Below, in pieces: positions 1 to 8,707 of a stretch of 64,000 nucleotides of DNA (within the stretch, counting starts at the first letter, position 1; each line of letters starts with the position of its first letter). Position numbers and translations under genes: made by a program. The notes under the pieces are model-generated. The model was not told the origin of the DNA and did not search any database. It saw only the letters and a program-made list of their open reading frames with translations. Source of the stretch: Pictodentalium vernedei. Lineage: Eukaryota > Mollusca > Scaphopoda > Dentaliida > Dentaliidae. Location of the stretch: positions 183,236,596 to 183,300,595 of the forward strand of contig CM062288.1 of assembly GCA_031216915.1 (NCBI GenBank), given 5' to 3'.

Positions 1-735
1 CTGTCGGCTAACCGGTCGTGATTCTTCGCGGCTAGAGAGGCTAGGCGGTTCTTTATGGTTGGGATTTCGCTCTGTCGTAGAGTGTTTTGACAGGTGTATC
101 CCAGGGAGCACGGAGGGCGACCCTGAGCGCATGATTTTGGACCTTCTGGAGTTTCCCCATATTTGTTTGATTCAGGTCTGTTAGGATGATAGCCCCATAC
201 TCGAGTACAGGACGCACAAAGGCTTTGTATAGTTTAAGTAGAATGGTCTGGTTGGCTCCCGACGATGTACCCTTTAGCATTTTTAGTAGATTAATACGTT
301 CGGTCGCTTTGCTGGCAATATCGTTGGTGTGTTTATTGAAAGATAGGTTTTGGTTGATGGTGATGCCAAGGAATTTCACCTCTGTGCATTCAGGGAGGAC
401 TTTGTCCAGTAGTTGTAGGTCAAAGTCACGGTTATTTTTCTTACGGGTGAACGTGATTCTTTGCGTTTTACTGGCGTTCAGCTTGATTCTCCATTTGGCA
501 CACCATTGCTCTAGGTCGCCGAGAGCGCGTTGAATGGGTTTTTGAAGTAGATTGGCAGTATTATTACAGTCCCAGAGACCCTTATTGTGAGATATGAACG
601 CGATCCTCGGAGATTTTGAGATCACTGACGTAGATGGTGTATAGGAGGGGCGGAGGACGGATCCTTGGGGGTGCCTGCTTCCAGGGGGACTCTGTCGGAC
701 ATTTTGTTCTTTACTCTGATTTTTATTTCGCGAAG
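1..735 (-). pseudogene. Jockey-type LINE reverse transcriptase, 3' part, broken
   Basis: Minus-strand remains of the reverse transcriptase (RT) of a non-LTR retrotransposon. The conserved HPQGSVL (family form TPQGS) lies near 660-680. It is followed by a thumb region with DLEQWCAKWRIKLN, KFLGITIN and LLKLYKAFVRPVLEYGA. The whole stretch is closely similar to the RT at 8708-9709, so both belong to one Jockey-like family. The copy is dead. The FADD metal-binding box is missing at about 580-592, where the text runs straight into KGLWD as if about 11 nt were deleted. There are frame changes at about 600-700 and near position 65. The 3' end runs off the left edge of the window. The RT assignment is secure; the clade name is inferred from motifs. 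Confidence 0.85.
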
Positions 736-960
736 TGTGTGAAGCTTCCAGTTTGGCATATATGCACCGATGTGTGTTTAGAGCAATAAGATGAGAATAC
801 AATGAAAATGTCCATTTCTAATGGTAAATCATTTAGTGTGGGTGTTGTTTTTCTAACAATGTGATGTTTTTAATTGAAATAAAACCGCTAGCTCCTCATT
901 ACACGTTAGAAGTATTATTCGTTTAAATGGGATTCATTTAATGAACATTACATAACCCGT

Positions 961-1447
961 CCCCAATATTGATCCCCATACGATCACGAGAGATGCAAGC
1001 AACGAGGCCAAATTTTGGGGATTTATACTGGATAGCAACCTCAGTCTAAACAGTCACGTAAACTCCATTACGGTTAGAGCAACTAAACGTATCAATTTTC
1101 TGAAGATAATCAGAGGTAAAAATTGGGGAGCAAACAAAGACGTTCTTCTCAAGCTTTACAAATCATTTATACGCCCGGTACTAGAATATGATGCTATAAT
1201 AATAAGTAATCTGAGCAAAACCAACATTCAGAAACTACAGAGGGTTCAAAACCATGCCCTGTGCCCTGTGCGTGGCACTATGCAAGCCCATGTGGACACC
1301 GATAAAGGAACTTTATGAGCTAGCGAATACAGAAACCACTGAAACACGATTAAAAAACCTACAAAACAAAACCCTCAACAGACCCGAAGACAGTGAATTA
1401 ATGGTAGAGCTAAACAAGCACCGAACCCTTAACAAAAAAACTAAATG
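961..1447 (+). pseudogene. Jockey-type LINE RT, C-terminal fragment
   Basis: Plus-strand fragment of the RT C-terminal half. It shows KFWGFILDSNLSL, ATKRINFLKIIRGKNWGAN, LLKLYKSFIRPVLEYDA and KLQRVQNHAL, each with a close counterpart in the minus-strand copies at 1-735 and 8708-9709. A frame change near 1245-1260 splits it: the N-terminal part is in one frame, while PIKELYELA and the tail to the stop at 1447 are in another. The catalytic palm is absent. It is a 5'-truncated insertion, which is normal for LINEs. The opposite orientation to the copy at 1-735 shows a separate insertion. Confidence 0.8.
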
Positions 1448-1449
1448 AA

Positions 1450-2215
1450 CGAAAAAGCGCAAGACGAGGAAATAGCTAGTTATTATAATGCATAATTAAA
1501 GTCGCGTGACTAAACACAATCTAGGGATCTATCTAAATTACTACAATTGAGACAAAAGTCAGTGATGTTTACATCACCAGTCAAACGATATTTAAGGACG
1601 GAGTTACTGAGGACTGTCTCACTGCTCAACGCGTTATACATTGGGAAGGGTCGGGTAGTAGGTGTATATAACCTGGACCGGCGGCAGGTGACGATACACA
1701 CAAAGCTTGCCTCCGCTACCAGCGGGAGCTGCAAACAGCGACAAATCTCCACCCGCAGTCGAGTTTTCTACCCCTGGAGTATCAATTTCGGGGGGTGGGG
1801 GGGCTGGCTGGCCCCTTTGCATGGAACTCGCTGTTCCCGACGACACAGTGTACTTAGAAGGCAAGTTCGTCTTCTACCCCTATAAGTTACAGAAAATTAT
1901 GCAAGTGAATTGAAGTGCGCGGAGTCAGTGACGAGTGCCTCGCTACTCATTGAGAACTTTAGGATTGAGTCTGTGAGGACTGCCTCGCGACTCTGTGTGA
2001 GGTGAGTGGGCTACTAAGAAACCCACCACTCGCCCCATCAATAGCAACAATCACACAACAGTTACAACATACAATAGCGGATTCCTATCTCTCTCTACCT
2101 AAAACTTTTCTAATTGAACACTCTCAAATTCTCTTGCAACACGCTTACCAAGACGACACAAGGAAAAAGTAGACGAAGCAAGGGAGGGATTGGAAGCAGG
2201 TTTCTGTTAACATAC
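1450..2215. other. No gene recognised
   Basis: Only overlapping short open frames on both strands are present, none with a recognisable domain. A G-rich stretch at 1789-1802 falls inside a proline-rich minus-strand frame that looks like a composition artefact. Confidence 0.4.
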
Positions 2216-2217
2216 AC

Positions 2218-2357
2218 AGGTAACCACCAAACGCCAAGCAAGGACCGAAACAAGCTTGCCTGGCTGGGACCATTGTACATTTTAAATAAATAAGCATATG
2301 GATAAAGATATAACACCTTTTTAAAGGCTTGGGCGTGTGTCTGCGAGTGTGTGGGTT

Positions 2358-2388
<31 letters not shown>

Positions 2389-2553
2389 GTTCCACCAAAC
2401 GCCAAGCAAGGACCGAAACAAGCTTGCCTGGCTGGGACCATTGTACATTTTAAATAAATAAGCATATGGATAAAGATATAACACCTTTTTAAAGGCTTGG
2501 GCGTGTGTCTGCGAGTGTATGGGTTTTTTTTTTTTGGGGGGGGGGGGGGGTGT
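2218..2553. repeat. Two direct copies of a ~165-bp unit ending in poly-T/poly-G
   Basis: The block starting ACCACCAAACGCCAAGCAAG (2221) is repeated almost exactly from about 2394. Each copy ends in a T run followed by a G run. The first G run is 20 nt (2368-2387) and the second 15 nt (2536-2550), so the homopolymer has changed length since the duplication. The proline/lysine-rich minus-strand frames that cross the block are artefacts of the homopolymers. Confidence 0.85.
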
Positions 2554-2559
2554 TCCCAT

Positions 2560-3043
2560 CACTCCGTCATCTGTTCCCTCTGGTGGAGGCAGACCAGATA
2601 ACCCAGCTTCAGCATCCACTCTCCCAGCTTTCAAAAACACATATTATACGGTTATGGATAATATGATGGGGCTGCTCCAAAACCAGTGACTGTTTGGGTT
2701 TCTTTTGCTTCTTTCTAAAACAACCATCAAACTGTGTTTCCGGTATTACCATATTTATCCACACGTTTCTAAGTAAAGCAAAGAGCAGACTCCTTGTAGT
2801 TATGCACAATTTCTAGTTACCTTCCAGTTCGAGATAGACGGAGGGTCTGACCCTCTACCCTTCCACCAGTGCTCACATTTAAATCACATAAGATTATTTG
2901 CCCTCATTTCCGTCTGTTGAGGATTCATAAGCAAATAAAGTTATTCGGGTCGCAAGGGATTTCAAATCCCACATCGTTCCCGTGTGCCTTCGGCGGGCTG
3001 AAACTTTTTATTCATCATTCATCACATACATAAAGCTTGAGTT
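2560..3043. other. No gene recognised
   Basis: Unremarkable AT-leaning sequence. A small inverted motif (AAATCCC / GGGATTT) flanks 2948-2972. No domain or repeat family is recognised. Confidence 0.35.
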
Positions 3044-3217
3044 ATGGCAGAGCGGTTATTTCGGTCTAATAGAGAAATTGACTGGAAGAAACTATCTGGA
3101 AGAGAACAACTTCCTCGACCCGAACGCACAAGGAGATTAGTTTTGCAAGCAACTTATAAAGTTGAAAGACTTTTGTCCAGAAAGAAGGGAAAAAACGTTT
3201 GTTACTTGCTAATTTAA
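3044..3217 (+). CDS. Small basic ORF, 57 residues, unknown
   Basis: An ATG at 3044 opens a 57-codon frame ending at TAA 3215-3217. The product starts MAERLFRSNREIDWKK and is rich in Arg and Lys (LPRPERTRRLVLQ, RLLSRKKGKN). Its composition looks more protein-like than the surrounding frames. I recognise no domain. It could be a small gene, one exon of a larger gene or a remnant of a mobile-element protein. No splice, promoter or poly-A evidence supports it beyond AT-rich flanks. Confidence 0.2.
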   Translation: MAERLFRSNREIDWKKLSGREQLPRPERTRRLVLQATYKVERLLSRKKGKNVCYLLI

Positions 3218-4040
3218 ATTCTTATTAATTTGTGTATTTCACCAGACAGTTGTCTCTGTTTTGTTCCCACAAAAGATTATATAACGATATATCATAAAAC
3301 AGGAACAAAATAGAGAAAAACATCAAATATGAAGATAAAAAAAGTTAACAGGGAACTATTGCAGGGTGGGGTGGGGCGGTTTTGGTCTTCGACGCACCGG
3401 GGTCAATACCATGTCAAATGTGTTCGCGTGTGCTTTGATGCGTGAAAAATCAAGGGAGATAACTCGAAATTCTGGCTCTTTCTACTGGAGTACTAAAAAA
3501 TCAATTTATACCATGATTACCTATTCTATGATATGTAAAATGCCTTTGACATAAATTTTAGCTTTACACATCAACCGCGGCGAACACTTGTGTCTGTGGT
3601 GAACACGTCAGCAATGGGAAATCAAAAGTTAAATTTTACACCTACAGTGGAACTACATCCAAGTTGACCTTTGGTGACCTCGACCTGAATGCAATCTTGT
3701 CTAAATTTATCGCTCGTCGCCTCGCGAAGAGTGAAATGAAAGCGGCAATTATTTATTATGTTTCTAAATGAGTTTACCTCATAAGAATGGGTTGTCATGA
3801 CATGGGTTGTCTTAAGCTAATAAAGCTTCCATAACTCGAAATAGTATGTTATTATGTTATTAAAATGAAAAAGGCCCCGTGATTTGCACGCTTCTTTTTC
3901 CATTCGTTTCGGCGATAAAATTGACAGCGGAAGTGCCGCCGACCGGTGCCCATGTAAACAAAAACTAATTCGCACATGTTAATATTGAATATTGTATTAT
4001 TTAACATTTAAACTCTTAATAATCTGACGATCATGGTATA
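3218..4040. other. No gene recognised
   Basis: AT-rich DNA with scattered short frames only. There is a G-rich patch at 3365-3380. Nothing is assignable. Confidence 0.35.
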
Positions 4041-4044
4041 AATA

Positions 4045-4187
4045 AAATATACCCAAAGTAGCTTGGTGTACTAAATGTTCACCACTCGTGTTGAAGTGGT
4101 GTTAACCCTCCCCAAAAGGCTCGCGGTCAACACTACTTCACCACTCGTGGTGAACATTTGCTACACCAAGCTACTATGGGTATATTC
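4045..4187. mobile_element. Palindromic MITE, ~140 bp
   Basis: The left arm (about 4045-4105, containing GTAGCTTGGTGTACTAAATG) is matched in inverse by the right arm (about 4130-4187, containing CATTTGCTACACCAAGCTAC). The whole unit can fold into one long hairpin with a short centre. Inside each arm is a smaller inverted motif, GTTCACCACTCG / CGTGGTGAAC. There is no coding capacity. It is either a foldback MITE or a pair of inverted copies. Confidence 0.8.
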
Positions 4188-4606
4188 TATATATGCACCA
4201 CTAATACATATTATAGTGTGGGTGTTTTTCCATCGCCGTATCCCCCATCTCCCAAGTGCGAAATGCTTCATTCGCCCATTGGTAATTGTTAACCATTTAC
4301 CTAAAGAATTGGAGGCATCCGCCCGTCCGCCTGCGCAATTTACAAAATGAGCCGTTGGAAAACATTTCAACAAAACCATATGATGTGACCTTTGATTGGA
4401 ACGAGTTCATTGAGCGCGTCCCAAAAAGGGGTCACGGGATATGGTTTTGTCGATATTTTTTTTACAATCTGAAAAAAAATAATATTTAAGATAAATTTTG
4501 ATATCGTCTGCGTTGGGTAAAGGGTTAATTAAATAACATGTACACTTCCTGATATTTCTTAGATCATTTTATTACAAAGTTATGTTAAAGCTTTCTGGAT
4601 ACTTAA

Positions 4607-4847
4607 ACCTTTCAACCCGGTGTGCATAAATTTTTGCGTGAAGAAAAATATTGGTAGTGGACGAACAGATTATATAAAGAGCAAAAAATCTGAAGGGAGG
4701 TTCGGTAATAATTTAATCTAACAACTCGACAGAGCTGTTGGATTAAATTTTTACTGAACCTCCCAACAAACCAGGATGGTGTCGCCCATTTCGCCGTTAG
4801 CAGTACTGACTGAAACGATACCTTCCAGGGCGTCAGTGTTGAAAGGG
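4607..4847 (-). mobile_element. TTAA-flanked MITE (copy 1)
   Basis: A 241-bp unit bounded by TTAA at 4603-4606 and 4848-4851. Its termini are inverted: ACCTTTCAACCCGG on the left and the complement of CCCTTTCAACACTG on the right. It is the same family as the copy at 15028-15266, in the opposite orientation. The middle holds a second inverted repeat (GGAGGTTCGGTAATAATTTA against TAAATTTTTACTGAACCTCC). TTAA duplication is typical of piggyBac and Kolobok transposases, so it was presumably mobilised by one of these. Confidence 0.85.
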
Positions 4848-4851
4848 TTAA

Positions 4852-5350
4852 CCCCAGAAGAGTATTTAGTGCGTACCAAATGGAATTTAAATTAAAAACA
4901 AAATGAACCAGAGAAGACCTTCGGACTTCAACCATCGCGTTCTTTCATCTCTGCGTCACCCAAACGAAATGGGAGGTCTTAGTTAATATTTATCGCCTTG
5001 TTCTGTATTCTTTCGAAAAGTGAAAAGAAAGGGGATCAGAAAAACAATAAATAGCAGATTTCTCCAACTAAACATTTTTAAACCAAGAGAAAGTTTGATG
5101 CGGGGGAAATGAAGGATCAAGTTCAACGATTTTGTCTCAACCCTGATTATTCAAAAAGGAAAGGTAAACGGTACGCGTGACTTCGTTCGCAAAGAATACG
5201 TACATTCTCAGATTGTAATATTAAAATTTATTAATTTAACAACCCATTTTCGAAAATATAGGTCCCAAAATGACGTCAATTAACTTGGTATAAATCGACG
5301 GACACGTTCGTCAGCCTGTTGATGCCAAACTCGGTATATTTTGAAGCTTG
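4852..5350. other. No gene recognised
   Basis: No domain or repeat is recognised. The base composition is like the flanks. Confidence 0.35.
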
Positions 5351-5389
5351 AACGAAATGGTTTCGCGCGCGAGGACGGTATGGGGAACA

Positions 5390-5475
5390 AGCCCCTTTCG
5401 ACCCTCGGTGGCTGTATATTAGCGTTTTTGATGCTGCACCATGTCTCGACGTGTCAAAGGAGGCAAGGGAAGGAG
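5390..5475 (+). pseudogene. Histone H4 5' end (promoter-proximal and first ~11 codons), broken
   Basis: The ATG at 5441 opens a text nearly identical to the start of invertebrate histone H4. The predicted residues MSRRVKGGKG correspond to H4 MSGRGKGGKG, with the typical codons ATGTCT..GACGTG..AAAGGAGGCAAGG. Similarity stops at about 5473 and the rest of H4 is absent. Upstream lie CCCTTTCGACCCTCG (5393-5407) and a TATA-like TGTATATT (5413). The same pair of blocks precedes the second H4-like start at 7467. Either a mobile element captured an H4 5' end, or an element inserted into H4 genes and left this edge. Confidence 0.6.
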
Positions 5476-5489
5476 CAGGTTTAGCGGCG

Positions 5490-6075
5490 TTTATGTTTCT
5501 TGTTTTTTTTTCTTATGAGGAGGAGGCTGTATCGGTGATGTTATAGTCGTAGGAGTTGTTGGAGGAGTTGTTGGAAGAGTTGTTTCTGTTTGGATGGATA
5601 GTTTTTGAGCTGCCGTTGTTATTTTCTTATTCTTTATGAACTCATCAACTCTTTTTTTTCTCTCTTCTATGGATAGTCCTATCAGGTTGGGGAAGGCGTT
5701 TTCTGTTGGTGGAGTTGATTTGGTGGTGATCTCAGTCAGGCTTTCTGGTGCCGAGGGGAGAGGTGGGTGGGGTTCTGGAAGAGGCGAGAAGACAGCTTCC
5801 TATTCCAACTCAGTCTCCACAGGACCTTCCTCATCTAAGTCATCAGCTGTGAAACTGGGGACAAGATGGGTGCCTCTGTGGGAGTGGGAACGGAACTGGA
5901 GGCTGTCTCTGTCTCCTCCTTTACCTCACCCCTCTCTCTCTCTCTCTCTCTCTTCTTTACCAGAAAAGCCTCCAAGCGCCGGGAATCCCTGCGCTTGGTG
6001 GACGGGCTCTTCTTCCTACGCTTTCTCTTTTCCTTTTCAGGGCCTCCTGACCTTCTCGGGTGAGGACCAGTGTGA
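5490..6075 (-). pseudogene. Retroelement ORF1/gag-like remnant, minus strand
   Basis: On the minus strand, with frame changes, the text reads SPSTKRRDSRRLEAFLVKK near 5960-6040. After an Arg/Glu run made by the CT microsatellite at 5936-5958, it continues with acidic and proline-rich sequence, then LIGLSIEERKKRVDEF and a TTPPTTPTT-type tail near 5520-5600. The first motif resembles the basic C-terminal tail of LINE ORF1 (gag-like RNA-binding) proteins. At least two in-frame stops or shifts break it. The plus-strand frame over the same bases is low-complexity and probably not coding. Assignment to ORF1 is by resemblance only. Confidence 0.4.
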
Positions 6076-6079
6076 GAGG

Positions 6080-7355
6080 GGATCCTCTCACTAAAGGTGC
6101 TACCTCTCGATTATTTATTTAGGATTTGTAGGCTATTTGTAAATAAGAGTATAGAAGATTTATATATAAAAATTGTTGGATTGTTAATAGCCTTTATCTT
6201 ATTAATGAAGAAGCCCTGAGTACCCTAGGAATTGATGGAACCTCAGCCCCGCCAAGAAATTAGCCCATGCTTGTTCATTACCGTTGAAAGCAACTGATTA
6301 AATCGCGGCGCTACTCTGTGGCTTGTGAATAAGCAATTGCAATCTACAAAAGTGAGCTAGTGAAAATCCCCTGTCCACGGTGAAAGAGTATCTTAGGTCC
6401 CCAGCAAAGTTGATCAACCCCAGCCTTGGCCCTCCGCTGACAAGCGCCCTCTGGCAAATAAATATTCACTCTCTCCCAAGACGGTGCCACGGCGGCGTTC
6501 CAGGGGACAGTAATTTCTATTTATCAGAAAGTGCTAACACCTGTATAGACACCTGAATGAGCGATTCCCCGGTGGAAGTAACGCGTGGTTCCACTTTACA
6601 GACGGACCGTTTGGTCATATTTGGTATTATATCACCAGAGTGTGTACAGACCATGATAAACTTTCGAAACAAAAAGACAAATTTACTATTATTAGATTGC
6701 TGCATTCACAATCTACTATTCTCATTTTGTCCAATTTAATTTCAATTGTTTCAAACTTGGCATATTTTTTCATTCATCGTGTTACAGCAAGTCTCTCTCA
6801 TATAAGTTGTTAACAAGTTGCCTTTATTCATTGTTTTCCTCCATTGTTTATTTAAGCTCTATTCACTAAGTTAATAAGGCACACCATTAAGACCCAGTGA
6901 AAGCTTACTTTAATCTTTATATCAAGTAAACTTGTTATGACATGACGCATTTATTATATTGTATATATAGCCTTGATCACAAGTAAGAATTCAGTTATAG
7001 TTTGGATTTCCAAACGTTACTCTGCTTTATTTTACTGGGAAATCCCATTCAGCTATTATTAATGTGAAATTGTTCGGATATCCAACAAGACCTGTTGTTA
7101 ACTGTTTGTCGCTGTTAGACATTTGGAATACCAGATTCAATATTAAATTGTTATCATCTTTAATTTGTCTCCGGGTCATCAGTTGAACACCATTGTAGCA
7201 CAGCAAATATCGACGGTCGTTCCCCACGGTTATAGTTCTCTGCTGGTTTAGCTTTAAATTCCAGGTTCAGATGGACGCTCTCGCCCATTTCCTGGATAGT
7301 CCAAGAGATGGGACAAGAGACGCCCACAACGGAGATGGATTTTGAAGCGTCAAAA
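6080..7355. other. No gene recognised
   Basis: Short frames only. The minus-strand frames at 7027-7227 and 7160-7350 look somewhat protein-like but match no domain I recognise. Confidence 0.3.
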
Positions 7356-7361
7356 GTCAAA

Positions 7362-7505
7362 AGAATAGTTTTAGCGCGCCGAAGGCGCGCTGGGACGATT
7401 TGGAGTAAACCCTTTCGACCCTCGTTAACTGTATAATATATTTCCGTTAATTTTTGAGACTGCATCATGTCCGATCGGTGCAAAGGAGGAAGAGGATTGG
7501 AGTTG
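7362..7505 (+). pseudogene. Second histone H4 5' end fragment
   Basis: The ATG at 7467 starts MSDRCKGGRGLE, again an H4-like start (family form MSGRGKGGKGLG) with H4-type codons through about 7500. Upstream it shares CCCTTTCGACCCTCG (7409-7423) and a TATA-like block (about 7430-7437) with the copy at 5441. It is preceded by a GC-rich palindromic motif, GCGCGCCGAAGGCGCGC (7373-7389). After the H4-like stretch both copies run into related non-H4 text (GTTTATGTTTCTTG against GTTGATGTTTCTGG), so the H4 piece and its neighbour moved or were duplicated together. Confidence 0.6.
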
Positions 7506-7528
7506 ATGTTTCTGGTTGTTGTTCTTCA

Positions 7529-7786
7529 GGCAAGTATAGTCTGCCGCTTTTGGTTTTGTAGTGAAGATAGGCCTTCATCGGCAAGTATAGTCTGCCTTGG
7601 GCTCTTTAGCTGGCGTGTATGGTTTCGGCGATAGACAATTTGAAAGAAACAAAACGGACCTTAACAAGGTGCCACCCAACCTGAATATTCCTGGTTCAGG
7701 TAACAGGCCTGCGATTATCATGGGGTCGGGACATATTGTGCGCTAGAGGTGAGTGTTGGAGCTATCACCGGCAAGTATAGTCTGCC
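7529..7786. repeat. Three copies of a 17-bp near-palindrome
   Basis: GGCAAGTATAGTCTGCC occurs exactly at 7529, 7580 and 7770. The outer GGCA/TGCC and central TATA are symmetric. It lies between the H4-like fragment and the tandem repeats downstream of the minus-strand LINE, so it may belong to that LINE's 3' untranslated tail. Confidence 0.8.
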
Positions 7787-7920
7787 TCAAGCTCTTCTGT
7801 TGGTGGTTGATGGCTGGGTCCGAGTGATTTTGGTTGAACGAGTGTTTGCTTCTTTCATTGGGGTGTCTGTGCTGTGGCTCTTGGTGCTGCTGAAATTAGA
7901 AATGATGAGAGATTAGTAAG

Positions 7921-8640
7921 CCCCCCCCCCCCCCCCCCCACCCCTGCCTGGTTGAGTCGTCCAGTGGCCGTTTTGCGATTCTTACCCGAGTGACAGAGCT
8001 TCCGGGGCTGAGCGAGGCTGAGTTTGGTTTGTTGTAGCGGGAGGGTTAGCAGGTCTAGTCCCCCCTGCCTGGTTGTGTCTTCCCGTGGCCGTTTTGCGAT
8101 TCTTACCCGAGTGACAGAGCATCCGGGGCTGAGCGAGGCTGCCTTTGGTTTGTTGTAGTGGGAGGGTTAACAGGTCTAGCACACTAGACCACACCCGAGG
8201 GTGTTTCTTTCCTGTTGTACCCTTCGCTGTTGGCGATCTTATTTAGGTTCGTTTAAGTTCTTTGAAGGTCCCCGGGATCGCGAGCGTTTTAAGTGGGCTG
8301 AGCTTCCTAGTCTGCGAGTGAGTTTGCAGCGGGACGGTAACAGGTCTAGCACACTAGACCACACCCGAGGGTGTTTCTTTCCTGTTGTGTCCTTCGCTGG
8401 TAGCGGCCTTATTTAGGTTAGTTTAAGTTTATTTGAATTTGAGGGTGCCGGGGATCGCGGTCGTTTAATGCGGCTTGAGCTTCCGTGCATGGCTGTCAGC
8501 GGGAGGGCAACAGGTCTAGCACACTAGACCACACCCGAGGGTGTTTCTTTCCTGTTGTACCATTCGCTGGTTGCGAACTTATTTAGTTTAATTTAGTTTA
8601 GGGGTAGTCGGGGATCGCGTGACTTTTTGTTCAGAGGTGC
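7921..8640. repeat. Two adjacent tandem arrays next to the LINE 3' end
   Basis: After a 19-nt C run (7921-7939), a unit of about 118 bp (CCTGCCTGGTTG ... GGGAGGGTTA) occurs twice (about 7944-8176). A unit of about 175 bp starting with ACAGGTCTAGCACACTAGAC follows and occurs about 2.6 times (about 8170-8620). Each 175-bp unit begins with the hairpin GGTCTAGCACACTAGACC. The block directly follows the stop codon of the minus-strand LINE at 8708, so it is plausibly that element's 3' UTR; a chance neighbour cannot be excluded. Confidence 0.8.
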
Positions 8641-8707
8641 CATATTTATTCAAGAACTTGACAGAAAGCGGAAAAGCCTGCCAAAGCAGTTTGCTGCTCT
8701 GGCTGGT

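Noticed and set aside
2110..2640. Proline/lysine-rich 176-residue ORF
   Set aside because: It crosses a direct duplication and two T/G homopolymers that create the Pro and Lys runs.
5636..6094. Ser-rich 152-residue plus-strand ORF
   Set aside because: It contains a CT microsatellite. The opposite strand has better motifs of a retroelement ORF1 tail.
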